NCBI GenBank assembly: GCA_902545945.1 | Contig: CACCID010000003.1 | Location: forward strand, 1 to 64,000 | Length of the DNA: 64,000 nucleotides | DNA from: an uncultured Pelagibacteraceae bacterium | GTDB taxonomy: Bacteria > Pseudomonadota > Alphaproteobacteria > Pelagibacterales > Pelagibacteraceae | Direction: 5' to 3' | In this document: positions 30,736 to 44,900 of the stretch, piece after piece | How the letters are laid out: the number at the start of each line of letters is the position of its first letter | How positions within the stretch are numbered: the first letter of the stretch is position 1 | The notes under the pieces: generated by a model | Databases searched by the model: none | The model's input: the letters and a program-made list of their open reading frames with translations, nothing else | Told to the model about the DNA's origin: nothing | Position numbers and translations under genes: made by a program

Positions 30736-32119
30736 TTTAGGACAAAACGATATTATCCATTTTGTTGGTATTGGCGGGATTGGTATGAGTGGTTTAGCCC
30801 AAATAATGAAAAATTTGGGTTTTAAAATTCAAGGAAGTGATCTAAATAAGAATAAAAATATATCTTCATGTAACAAAAGTGGAATTAAAACGTTCATAGG
30901 ACATTCAGCAAAAAATGTTTTTAAAGCCACTATTCTAGTTAAGTCTACTGCAATTAAAAATAATAATATTGAAATTAAATATGCGAAAAAGAATAAAATT
31001 CCAATTTATACAAGAGCCGAAGTTTTAGCTGATGTTGTGTCTTTGAAAAAAAATATTATTATTACCGGCTCTCATGGAAAGACCACAACTACATCTTTAA
31101 TAGCAAAAATCTTAACAGATCAAAGATTAGACCCTACAATTATAAACGGAGGGGTAATAAATTCATTTAAAAGTAACGCAAAACTTGGAAAAGGAGATTG
31201 GGCTATACTTGAGGCAGACGAGTCAGACGGTAGTTTTTTAAAACTTCCAATTAATTATTCAGTAGTGACTAATATTGATTATGAACATGTAGAGTATTAC
31301 AAAAGTTATAAAAATTTAAAACAATCTTTTGTAGATTTTATTAATAAGACGCCAACAACGGGTAAAGCTATTATATGCTTAGATAATTCAGATATAAAAA
31401 AAATTTTAAATAAAATTAAAAATAAAAATATTATTACATATGGAGAAAATAAAAATGCTGATTATAAAATTTCAAAAATTAAATATAATTACGAAAGCAC
31501 AAGTTTTAATCTTAGTTTTCAAGATAAATTAAAAAAAATTAAAATAATAAAAAATATCAATGTAAAACTTTTGGGCAGACATAACGCACTTAATGCTGCT
31601 GCTGCTTTTATAGTTTGTATCAATCTCGGTATAAATCAAAATATTGCAAAGAAATCTCTTAAAAATTTTTCTGGTGTCCAACGAAGAATGACTAAAGTTT
31701 TTTCTAAAAATTTAAATGATTTTTACGATGATTATGCTCATCATCCCACTGAAATAAGTTCAATTTTAGATGGTGTTAGAAATGTGAATAAAAAAAGAAA
31801 AATAATAAGTGTATTCGAACCTCACAGGTATTCTAGGGTAATGTCATTAAAAAAACAATTTTCAAAATGTTTTAAAAAATCAAATTTAGTCATTATCTGT
31901 CCATTATATGCAGCTGGTGAAAAAAGAAATTCAAAATTTAATCTTGAAAAATTTGCTAGCTTGATTGCTAAAAATTCAAATACTCAAGTAATAATTATTA
32001 AATCAGAAAAAAACCTTAAAAATTATTTTAAAAAAAACTTAATTAGCAATGAGATAATCATTGGTATGGGCGCTGGATCAATATCAAAGTGGATTTCAGG
32101 ACTAAAATTTTCATTATGA
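30722..32119 (+). CDS. murC: UDP-N-acetylmuramate--L-alanine ligase
   Basis: Mur ligase adding L-Ala to UDP-MurNAc. N-terminal IHFVGIGGIGMSGLAQIMKN, P-loop ITGSHGKTTTTSLIA, EADESDGSFL, NIDYEHVEYY, GRHNALNAAAAF, VQRRMTKV, DDYAHHPTEI and FEPHRYSR. The ATG at 30722 is preferred over an upstream TTG at 30707. It overlaps the murG stop by 14 nt, and its own TGA overlaps the murB ATG (ATGA). Confidence 0.96.
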   Translation: MKKINLGQNDIIHFVGIGGIGMSGLAQIMKNLGFKIQGSDLNKNKNISSCNKSGIKTFIGHSAKNVFKATILVKSTAIKNNNIEIKYAKKNKIPIYTRAEVLADVVSLKKNIIITGSHGKTTTTSLIAKILTDQRLDPTIINGGVINSFKSNAKLGKGDWAILEADESDGSFLKLPINYSVVTNIDYEHVEYYKSYKNLKQSFVDFINKTPTTGKAIICLDNSDIKKILNKIKNKNIITYGENKNADYKISKIKYNYESTSFNLSFQDKLKKIKIIKNINVKLLGRHNALNAAAAFIVCINLGINQNIAKKSLKNFSGVQRRMTKVFSKNLNDFYDDYAHHPTEISSILDGVRNVNKKRKIISVFEPHRYSRVMSLKKQFSKCFKKSNLVIICPLYAAGEKRNSKFNLEKFASLIAKNSNTQVIIIKSEKNLKNYFKKNLISNEIIIGMGAGSISKWISGLKFSL

Positions 32120-33033
32120 ATTTAGCAAACGATTTAACAAAAAAATTTGGTGATAGTTTTAGTCAAGCTGTAAAATTATCAAGTTACAGCTGGTTTAACC
32201 TTGGAGGGAATGCTGAATATTTTTTTAAACCAAAAAATGAAAGTCAATTATTAGAATTTCTAAATTATGTAAAAGAAAAAGATTTAGCTACAACAGTTTT
32301 AGGAGCTGGGTCAAATACTTTATTTAGAGATCAAGGTGTCAGAGGAGCTATAATTAAGCTAGGTAAAAGTTTTTCCTATACTAGATTAATAAATGAGAAT
32401 GAAATTGAAGTTGGAGCCGCTACACTTGATAAAAAAGTCGCCGATTTCGCTAAAGAAAATAGTTTAAGTAATCTAGAATTTTTATCTTGCATACCTGGAT
32501 CAATTGGTGGGGCAGTTATAATGAATAGTGGATGCTATGATAATGATATTTCTAAGATCTTAATATCTATTAGAGCTATAGATATTAAAAATTGCAAAGA
32601 AGTTGAAATTCAAAAAAAAGATATAAAATTTGAATATAGAAATAGTAATTTATCTAAAGATTTGATTATAGTTTCCGCTAAGCTAAAAGGTATTAAAGGT
32701 AATAGGGAATTAATTGAAAAAACACAGATAGATCTTATTGAGAAAAAAAAGCTATCACAACCAAGCCAGGTTAAAACCTGTGGCAGCACTTTTAAAAATA
32801 TTAGTAAAGAAAAAAAAGCCTGGATGCTGATTAAGGAAGCAGGTTGTGATAAATTTGAAGAAGGTGACGCAGTAATATCTGAAAAACACTGTAATTTTTT
32901 TATCAATAAAGGTAGAGCAAACTCGTCTGATATTGAAAAATTAATTCAAAAGGTAAGGATAAAGGTATACGAAAAAACAAAAATAAACTTAGAACTTGAA
33001 ATAAATATAGTTGGTGAGAAAAAAAAAATTTAG
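32116..33033 (+). CDS. murB: UDP-N-acetylenolpyruvoylglucosamine reductase
   Basis: An FAD-dependent reductase that converts UDP-GlcNAc-enolpyruvate to UDP-MurNAc. N-terminal WFNLGGNAEYFFKP, FAD-binding VLGAGSNTLFRDQGVRG, LEFLSCIPGSIGGAVIMNSGCY, FEYRNS, the KTCGSTFKN active-site region with its catalytic Ser, and the C-terminal SEKHCNFFINKG. ATG 32116 is chosen over a GTG at 32089 because it forms an ATGA overlap with murC. Confidence 0.96.
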   Translation: MNLANDLTKKFGDSFSQAVKLSSYSWFNLGGNAEYFFKPKNESQLLEFLNYVKEKDLATTVLGAGSNTLFRDQGVRGAIIKLGKSFSYTRLINENEIEVGAATLDKKVADFAKENSLSNLEFLSCIPGSIGGAVIMNSGCYDNDISKILISIRAIDIKNCKEVEIQKKDIKFEYRNSNLSKDLIIVSAKLKGIKGNRELIEKTQIDLIEKKKLSQPSQVKTCGSTFKNISKEKKAWMLIKEAGCDKFEEGDAVISEKHCNFFINKGRANSSDIEKLIQKVRIKVYEKTKINLELEINIVGEKKKI

Positions 33034-33949
33034 AAATATCTTAGTTGTTTTAGGTGGAGCTTCAGGGGAAAGAGCCGTTAGTTTAGAAAGTGGGAGAGCT
33101 TGTGTACGTGCTCTTAAAAAAAAAGGCTACAAGGTAAAAACTTTTGATCCAAAATTTAAAAATTTTAATCTTATTAATAAAAAAATAGATGCAATCTTTA
33201 ATGCCTTGCATGGAAAAGATGGGGAAGACGGTGTTGCACAAAGTTATTTTGAGTATCTAAAAGTTCCTTATACGCATTCAGGTGTAATCAGTTCATCTAA
33301 CGCTATGAATAAATTAATTTCAAAAAAAATATTTCTTAAAAACTATATTAGAACTCCAAAATATTTTTCTTTAAAAAAAGATAATTTTAATATTTCATTT
33401 ATCATCAATAGTTTAAAAAAAAAAAATATTCACTTTCCTGTTATTATCAAGCCTGTAAATGAAGGGTCAAGTCTAGGTGTTGAATTATGTAATAATAAAG
33501 GAGGTCTTGTTAAATTGATAAATAAGTTATTAAAAAATTACGATGAATTAATGATTGAAGAATATATTGGAGGACAAGAAATTCAAGTGGCCGTCATAAA
33601 TGGAAAAGCGTTAGGAGCTATTGAACTTGTGCCAAAAAGATTATTTTATGATTATAAAGCGAAGTATACAAAAGCTGCGAAAACCAAACATATAATGCCA
33701 GCAAGATTGAGTAGCGGTCAGTATAAAAAAGTCTTAAGAATTGCAAAACAAACTCATAAGTTATTTAAGTGTAGAGGTGTGACTAGAGCAGACTTTAAAT
33801 TCTATAAAAATAATTTTTACTTATTAGAAATTAACACACAGCCAGGAATGACCAGTCTTTCATTAGTGCCAGAAATTGCAAGTTATAAAGGTATTACCTT
33901 TGAGAATTTAGTTGAAAAAATTTTATTAGATGCAAGCATTAATCGATGA
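33011..33949 (+). CDS. ddl: D-alanine--D-alanine ligase
   Basis: A 312-residue ATP-grasp ligase supplying D-Ala-D-Ala to MurF. Motifs: LGGASGERAVSLESG, FNALHGKDGEDG, PYTHSGVISSSNAMNK, PVIIKPVNEGSSLGVEL, EEYIGGQEIQVAV, and the metal site LEINTQPGMTSLSLVPEIA. No ATG precedes the conserved N-terminus, so translation must begin at TTG 33011 or GTG 33014 inside the end of murB. The stop overlaps the ftsQ start (ATGA). Confidence 0.95.
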   Translation: MVRKKKFRNILVVLGGASGERAVSLESGRACVRALKKKGYKVKTFDPKFKNFNLINKKIDAIFNALHGKDGEDGVAQSYFEYLKVPYTHSGVISSSNAMNKLISKKIFLKNYIRTPKYFSLKKDNFNISFIINSLKKKNIHFPVIIKPVNEGSSLGVELCNNKGGLVKLINKLLKNYDELMIEEYIGGQEIQVAVINGKALGAIELVPKRLFYDYKAKYTKAAKTKHIMPARLSSGQYKKVLRIAKQTHKLFKCRGVTRADFKFYKNNFYLLEINTQPGMTSLSLVPEIASYKGITFENLVEKILLDASINR

Positions 33950-34602
33950 AGAAAAGATTTACTATAGGAATTGGATTATTAATATTATTTTCAACTTTTA
34001 TCTCTCAGCATAAAAGCTCAATAGATAAATTTAAAATTAAAGAAATAAAATTGGAAAATAACAAAATTTTAAAAGATCAAGAGATAAAAAAAAATTTATC
34101 ATTTTTATATGATACAAATATATTTTTTATAAACAAGTATGAAATCAAAAAAGTATTAGAGCAAAATAAATTTATAAATAGTTTAAAAATTAAAAAAGTT
34201 TATCCTGATAAACTTGTAATAGAAATTTTTGAAAAAGAACCTTTAGCAATTATAATTCACAATAAACAAAAATTTTTTTTAGGAGAAAAAATTGATCTGA
34301 TTGAATACAAAGATATTTCAAACTATACACAATTACCCATTATCTATGGAGATAATGAAAGTTTTAAAATTTTATTTAATAATCTTCAACAAACAAACTT
34401 TCCCATTGAGCTTATTAAAAAATATTTTCTTTTCGAGTCAAACAGGTGGGATCTTGAAATGAACGATAAAAAATTAATTAGATTACCTTCAGTTAATTAT
34501 AATAAAAGTTTAAAAAATTTTCTTGAAATTAAGACAAATAGAAACTTTGATAAATACAAAGTTTTTGATTATAGATTAGTTGATCAACTAATTTTAAAAT
34601 AA
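33946..34602 (+). CDS. ftsQ: Cell division protein FtsQ
   Basis: A 218-residue bitopic membrane protein. Short cytoplasmic N-terminus, one transmembrane helix (about residues 6-20), then a POTRA-like domain (FKIKEIKLENNKILKDQEIKKNL...INKYEIKKVLEQNKFINSLKIKKVYPDKLVIEIFEKEPLAIII) and the FtsQ domain. The KVYPDxLxIxIxEKxPLA motif is a POTRA/FtsQ hallmark. It is shorter than the usual 250-300 residues. It scaffolds FtsL/FtsB. Position between ddl and ftsA is canonical. Confidence 0.88.
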   Translation: MKKRFTIGIGLLILFSTFISQHKSSIDKFKIKEIKLENNKILKDQEIKKNLSFLYDTNIFFINKYEIKKVLEQNKFINSLKIKKVYPDKLVIEIFEKEPLAIIIHNKQKFFLGEKIDLIEYKDISNYTQLPIIYGDNESFKILFNNLQQTNFPIELIKKYFLFESNRWDLEMNDKKLIRLPSVNYNKSLKNFLEIKTNRNFDKYKVFDYRLVDQLILK

Positions 34603-34606
34603 ACAA

Positions 34607-35803
34607 ATGAAAAATGACTTACTAAAACTTTTTATCGAGTTTGATAAAAAAGAAATACTTATTGTTGTAGCAGAAATTGATGAACAAAATAATTTTAAAG
34701 TAATCGAAAAATTAATTTTACCACTAATAGGATTAAGCAATAATAAGATTTCTGATATTGAAAAAGTAACTGATATTATTCAAAGAAATATTTTAGTTAT
34801 TGAACAGAAAGTAAAATTTACTTTTAAAGAATTAATTTTAATTTTAGATAACTTTGATATTTCTTTTTTAAATTTTACTGGCTTCAAAAAATTAGATGGG
34901 ACTCAGATATCTAAAGAAAATATAACTTACATAATAAATTCTTTAAAATCCTGTGTAGATAAATTTGAGAATAAAAAAAAAATATTACACATATTTAATT
35001 CAAAATATTTCTTGGATAAAAAAGAAATGGATAATATACCAATTGGTTTATTTGGGGATTTTTATTCTCATGAATTATCATTCAATTTGATAAATAAAAA
35101 TGATTATAAAAATTTAAAAAATATATTTGATAAATGTAATTTAAAAATTTCTAAAATTTTATTAGAAAGTTTTGTTAAAGGATCTTTAATAAGTGAAAAA
35201 AATCCTCAGATAGATACTTTTTTCCATATTAAGATAGATGAAGAAATATCAAAAATATTTTATATTGAAAATGACACTGTAAAGTATGAACAAGAGTTTG
35301 ATTTCGGTACAAATATAATTTTAAAAGATATATCAAAAATTATTTCTTTAAAATCAGATGTGGTTCAAAATATTATTAAGGCAAACTCAAATTTGAATAA
35401 GGCTTCAAATAACGAACTTCTAGAAAAAAATTATTTTCATAATCTACAATATAGAAAAATTAAAAAAAGATTAATTTATGAGATTGCAGAGGCAAGAATT
35501 AAAGAAATATGTAATCTTTTGTGTATCAAAAATATTAATACTGAAGGATCTTTAAATAAAGTTAAAGTAATTTTTTTAGAAATTTATGATAAAAAACACC
35601 TTAACTGTTTTAAAGAAGCATATGAACACTGTTTTGCTTTAAATAATAAATTTGAAATTATATTTTTTGATAAACCAAAGGACGAAAAAGCTCTAGAAAT
35701 GGCAAATAAAATTGTTCAATTTGGTTGGAAAAAAGAGGCAATTCCAGTTTCTAAGCCACGTAAATCTCTTATTTCAAGGATTTTTCAAGAACTTTTTCAC
35801 TAA
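34607..35803 (+). CDS. ftsA: Degenerate FtsA-like protein
   Basis: A 398-residue protein in the exact ftsA slot (after ftsQ) and close to FtsA length. The overall layout fits FtsA: an N-terminal strand pair, a 1C-like region around residues 85-165, and a C-terminal amphipathic tail KSLISRIFQELFH like the FtsA membrane-targeting helix. However, the actin-fold ATP motifs are missing: the N-terminal D-x-G-T loop reads EFDKKE, and the central DIGGGT-type loop reads FFHIKIDEE (about residue 205). It may anchor FtsZ to the membrane without binding ATP. The FtsA identity rests mainly on synteny, length and the tail. Confidence 0.68.
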   Translation: MKNDLLKLFIEFDKKEILIVVAEIDEQNNFKVIEKLILPLIGLSNNKISDIEKVTDIIQRNILVIEQKVKFTFKELILILDNFDISFLNFTGFKKLDGTQISKENITYIINSLKSCVDKFENKKKILHIFNSKYFLDKKEMDNIPIGLFGDFYSHELSFNLINKNDYKNLKNIFDKCNLKISKILLESFVKGSLISEKNPQIDTFFHIKIDEEISKIFYIENDTVKYEQEFDFGTNIILKDISKIISLKSDVVQNIIKANSNLNKASNNELLEKNYFHNLQYRKIKKRLIYEIAEARIKEICNLLCIKNINTEGSLNKVKVIFLEIYDKKHLNCFKEAYEHCFALNNKFEIIFFDKPKDEKALEMANKIVQFGWKKEAIPVSKPRKSLISRIFQELFH

Positions 35804-35867
35804 TATTGTTATTTTTAGAAACATTAGTTGTTTTAAAGAAAGTCGTTAAATTATTTATAAACTCTCG

Positions 35868-36794
35868 ATGCAAGAAATTTATCAAAAAACTCTCTCAAAA
35901 ACAGTCAGATTTGAAGGTGTGGGACTTCACTCTGGTCAGATTTCGAAAATTAACATTAATCCTCTCGGAGAAGACCAAGGTATAATTTTTAAAAGGACTG
36001 ATTTGAGAAATAATAATATTATAAAAGCAAACTACACTAATGTTTCTTCAACAAAATTATGCACTACACTTAAGAATAAATACGGAGTTAACGTTTCAAC
36101 TGTTGAACACCTCTTAGCTGCTCTTTACATTGTAGGTATAGACAACGCTTTAATTGAAATAAATTCAGACGAAGTTCCGATTATGGATGGATCAGCAAAA
36201 GATTTTCTAAATGTATTAAAAAAAGTAAAGAAAAAATCTCTTTTAAAAAAAAGAAAATATTTAAAGGTAGAAAAAAAAATTGAACTCAAAGATGGTAACA
36301 GATCAATTTCAATTGAACCTCATGATAATACACTTGAAGTAGAATTTCAGCTAAACTACGAAAATAAGATTATAGGAAAACAGAAAAACATTGTTAACTT
36401 TACCAGAAACGACTTAAGTGACGTAATAAGCTCAAGAACATTTTGTTTATTTAGTGATATTGAAAAAATAAAAAAGATTGGTTTAGCAAAAGGAGGATCT
36501 TTAGAAAACGCAATAGTCGTAGATCAAAATAAAGTTTTAAATGATGGTGGTTTAAGAAATGGTAAAGAATTTGTAAATCATAAAATTCTAGATTTAGCTG
36601 GTGATTTTTTACTTTCAGGTTACAGGATTTTAGGAAAGGTTAAGTGCCATCAAGGAGGCCATCAACTAACAAACCTTTTTCTAAGAAAAATATTTAGCAA
36701 AGATTCTATTTTAAGTTTCATTGAACAGAACGAAATTCTAATTTCTAAAAAAATTAAATCTGATAATTTAGAAAAACTAGCAGTTAACGCTTAA
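35868..36794 (+). CDS. lpxC: UDP-3-O-acyl-N-acetylglucosamine deacetylase
   Basis: A 308-residue zinc deacetylase, the committed step of lipid A synthesis. Motifs: VRFEGVGLHSGQISKI, TVEHLLAALYIVGIDNALIEI (zinc His in VEHLLAAL), EVPIMDGSA, SRTFCL, VNHKILDLAGD (zinc His/Asp) and GHQLTNLFLRK (catalytic His). Presence implies a lipid A-containing outer membrane. Its place after ftsA matches the canonical dcw 3' end once ftsZ is ignored. TTATAAAC lies just upstream of the ATG and could be a -10 for a separate promoter. Confidence 0.96.
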   Translation: MQEIYQKTLSKTVRFEGVGLHSGQISKININPLGEDQGIIFKRTDLRNNNIIKANYTNVSSTKLCTTLKNKYGVNVSTVEHLLAALYIVGIDNALIEINSDEVPIMDGSAKDFLNVLKKVKKKSLLKKRKYLKVEKKIELKDGNRSISIEPHDNTLEVEFQLNYENKIIGKQKNIVNFTRNDLSDVISSRTFCLFSDIEKIKKIGLAKGGSLENAIVVDQNKVLNDGGLRNGKEFVNHKILDLAGDFLLSGYRILGKVKCHQGGHQLTNLFLRKIFSKDSILSFIEQNEILISKKIKSDNLEKLAVNA

Positions 36795-36848
36795 TTTAAC
36801 ACTTTAATTTAACTTATATATTAAATATCAATCTGTTATTAATTATTT

Positions 36849-41406
<4,558 letters not shown>

Positions 41407-41419
<13 letters not shown>

Positions 41420-43452
41420 TTAAGCATTTTATTTTTTTTGTACCGATCCCATCCAGGACTTCTATACTCTTCATCAAATTCAATTGAATTATCTTGGTTG
41501 AACTCAAAGTCCTCACTATCGTTAAAATCTATTTCATTTTTTTCAACACTTTCCTCAGGTATTTCATTAATAAATCTTGATGGTAAAGCGTCCATCCAAT
41601 CACCGTGGTAAGCTCTTTTCATTGCAAATGATAAGTATGCTTCTTTTTTAGCTCTAGTAATACCAACATAAGCAAGTCGTCTTTCTTCCTCTAAAGCAAA
41701 ATCTCCTTTTTCTTCAAGAGATTTTTGATGAGGAAACAAACCTTCTTCCCATCCTGGTAGAAATACAACATCAAATTCTAAACCTTTGGCGGCATGCATT
41801 GTCATCAAATTTATTTTTGCTCCTTCCCATTCCTGATCAATTGATGTAGCTAAAGCTACATGTTCTAGAAAACTCTGTAAGTTGTCATAATCCTGCATTG
41901 CTCTAAGTAATTCTTTTAAGTTTTCTAATCTATTTTCATTTTCCAAATCTTTTTTATTCTTTAACATTGAGGAATAACCCGACTCATCTAATACCAGTTT
42001 TAATAAATCAAAATGTTTCATTTTTAATGAATCTTTTCGCCATTTATTTATAATATTTATTAATTTGCTAAGAGCAGTTTTTATCTTAGGCTTTAAATCA
42101 CCTTTTTCTATTAATTTAATTATTGAGTCTTCAAGGCATAATTTATTTGTTTTTCCAAAAGTATAAATTTGGTTCAAAGTGCTTTCCCCAACTCCCCTTT
42201 TAGGGACACCAATAACTCTTTCTAAAGCTAGGTCATCAAATTTTTGATTAATAATTCTTAGGTAAGCTACCGCGTCTTTAATTTCAGCTCTTTCATAAAA
42301 TTTTATTCCACCTAAGACACGATACCCAATTCCAACTTGAAGAAATCTCTCTTCAAATTCTCGCGTTTGATATATAGCTCTAACCAAAATTGAAACATCA
42401 TTTAAAGAATATATTTTTTTAAGTTTTTGCTCTATTATATCACTTATCCCCTGTGCTTCCTCTTTACCAGTTCGGTAACAATTTAATTTTACAAGCTCAC
42501 CTTGACTAGCTGAAGACCACAATTTTTTTTCTACTCTATTTGAATTATTTGAAATTAAATTTGACGCAGTGTCCAAAATATTTTTTGTGGATCTATAGTT
42601 TTGTTCTAGTTTGAAAACTTTACAGTTTTTGTAAATTTGATCAAATGTAAGAAAGTTTTTTATTTCTGCGCCTCTCCAACTGTAAATTGATTGATCGTCA
42701 TCACCTACGCAGCAAATATTTTCATTTTCATTTACCAGAAGGTTTAACCATTTATTTTGAATAAAATTTGTGTCTTGGAACTCATCAACTAAAATATATT
42801 TAAAATTTTTTTGATAAATTTCTCTAATATCTCGATGTTCTTCAAAAAGTTTTACGCAGAACAAAATTAGATCACCAAAATCAAATGCATTTAAATCTTT
42901 AGTTTTATCTTGGTATATTTTGTAAACTTTTAAAATTGATTTAAGTATTGAGCTAGATTTTTCAATTTTTACGTCTTTTGGTAATAAACCTTTATTTTTC
43001 CACTGATCTATATGATACATTATTAATTGCGGGGAAAATTTTTTTGCATCTAAATCTTCTCCTTTAACAATATTTCGAATTAGTTTTTTTTGATCATCAG
43101 TATCTAAAATTGTAAAATTGCTTTTATATTCTAGAGCTTCAGCATGTCTTCTTAAAAATTTAACACTGATAGAATGAAAAGTTCCAAGCCAAGGTACAGA
43201 ATTTGAGCTTCCCTTCAAATACTGTATTACTCTATTTTGCATTTCTTTTGCCGCCTTATTTGTGAAGGTCACACACAATATTTGATTAGGCCATGCTTTT
43301 TTTTGATTAATGATATGAATAAGCCTTGTAGTCAAAACTCTTGTTTTACCTGATCCTGCCCCTGCTACAATTAGATTTGGGCCCTCCGTACTCAGAACTG
43401 CTTCTTTTTGTTCTTTGTTTAGGTTTTCAATTAAATTATCTATGTTATTCAT
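41407..43452 (-). CDS. pcrA: UvrD/PcrA-type DNA helicase
   Basis: A 681-residue superfamily 1A 3'-5' helicase for repair and replication restart. Motifs: Q-motif LNKEQKEAV, Walker A AGAGSGKTRVLTTR, VTFTNKAAKEMQNRV, TFHSISVKFLRRHA, DEFQDTNFIQ (II), GDDDQSIYSWRGAE (III), LEQNYRST (IV), ILVRAIYQTREFEE, MTMHAAKGLEFDVVFLPG (V) and VGITRAKKEAYLS (VI). The C-terminal part is acidic. The UvrD-versus-PcrA label is a matter of convention. Co-transcribed with pepP. Confidence 0.96.
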
Positions 43453-43496
43453 AAGATAGAATTTTCTTTTATATACCAGTTATAAAAATAAAAAAA

Positions 43497-44900
43497 ATGT
43501 TAAATAAATTTTACAAAAGAATTCACAATAAGTATTCAAGATTTTTTAAGTTTATTTTTTTTATAAGATATTTATTTGCGATATTTTTCATTTCAACATC
43601 CTTATTTCTATCAATTCCAAATTTTTTTAACTACGAAAAAAAGGTAGAATTAATAAAAAATCATGTATTCAAAAATTACAAATTTAAAATTATTAAATTA
43701 GAAAAAATAAAATTTAGGACCTTTCCAGTTCCAAATTTAGAATTAAGCAATGTTCAGGTTAATATCAAAAATTCTGAAATTATTCTAGATATCAAAAATT
43801 TAACTATTTTTCCTAAGCTTATAAGTATTTATAACTTTGAAAAATTTCAAACAAATAAAATTTCTTTAAAAAATAATAGCACAGTCTTAGAAGCCTCTAA
43901 TTTTATGATTTTAATGAAAAATTTATTCGAACAAAAGAGCAAATTATCTTTGAGCAATTTAGATTTAAGTATAACTAATAATAATAAATTTATATTAAAT
44001 CTTGAAAATATTAGTTTTGCTAATTATGGCTACAATAAAAATTTAATTCAAGGAAGAATTTTTGGAAAAAAATTTAAAACATCTATAGATGATAATTTAA
44101 AAAATATTAACTTTAAATTAAAAGGATCTGGAGTTAATGCTTTTGTTAATTTTGATAACAATAAAAAGCAGGATTTTATAAGTGGTATTTTTGGAGTTAA
44201 AATACTTAACACAAAACTAAAACTAAATTTTAATTATAATAAAAAAATCCTAGAAATTAAAAATTCTTATTTTAGAAGTAAAAATTTTTCATTTAATAAT
44301 AAAGCCTTAATAACATTAAATCCCTTTTTAAAAATACACTCAAGATTAGAGGTAGAGGAATTTGACCCTAAATTATTTAATAATTTGAAATTGATTAAGC
44401 TACTAGAAAAAAAAGATCTTTTAAAGAAAATTAATATTAATAACGAAATTAATTTTAAATCAAATAAATTTACATCAAATTTAATTGATAATCTAAATCT
44501 AAAAGTAGATTTAGCTTATGGAAGAATGAATTATGTTAAAAAACTTTCTTTCTCAGATAATTTTTCTCAATGCAAAGGAAATATTAATTTATTAGAAGAC
44601 TATCCTTTATTATTTTTTGATTGTTATATTACAGCGAAAGATAAACAAAAATTTTTAAAATTTTTTTCAATAAAAACAAAAGAAAAAAATAAGACTTTTG
44701 AACTTAATGTGATTGGTTCTTTAAACATATTAAGTCAAAGAATTAATTTTAAATCAATTACTGTAAATGATGACTATAATGCCTCGAAAGAGGATTTATT
44801 ATATTTTAAAGATACTTATGAGAGAATTCTTATTGATAAAAATTTAATTAGTATTTTTAATAAGAGAAAAATTAAAGAGTTTATTCAAGAAGTATCTTGA
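43497..44900 (+). CDS. AsmA-like membrane-anchored protein
   Basis: A 467-residue protein with one N-terminal transmembrane helix (about residues 25-42) followed by an extended, beta-rich periplasmic region. The early motif FKIIKLEKIKFRTFPVPNLELSNVQVNIKNSEIILDIKNLTIFPKL resembles the AsmA N-terminal repeat (usual form: FPxPxLxLxxVxV). AsmA-like proteins are bridge-like repetitive-beta-groove proteins implicated in phospholipid transport to the outer membrane. It is shorter than classical AsmA. Asn/Lys content is high even for this window. The stop abuts convergent fumC. Confidence 0.7.
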   Translation: MLNKFYKRIHNKYSRFFKFIFFIRYLFAIFFISTSLFLSIPNFFNYEKKVELIKNHVFKNYKFKIIKLEKIKFRTFPVPNLELSNVQVNIKNSEIILDIKNLTIFPKLISIYNFEKFQTNKISLKNNSTVLEASNFMILMKNLFEQKSKLSLSNLDLSITNNNKFILNLENISFANYGYNKNLIQGRIFGKKFKTSIDDNLKNINFKLKGSGVNAFVNFDNNKKQDFISGIFGVKILNTKLKLNFNYNKKILEIKNSYFRSKNFSFNNKALITLNPFLKIHSRLEVEEFDPKLFNNLKLIKLLEKKDLLKKININNEINFKSNKFTSNLIDNLNLKVDLAYGRMNYVKKLSFSDNFSQCKGNINLLEDYPLLFFDCYITAKDKQKFLKFFSIKTKEKNKTFELNVIGSLNILSQRINFKSITVNDDYNASKEDLLYFKDTYERILIDKNLISIFNKRKIKEFIQEVS

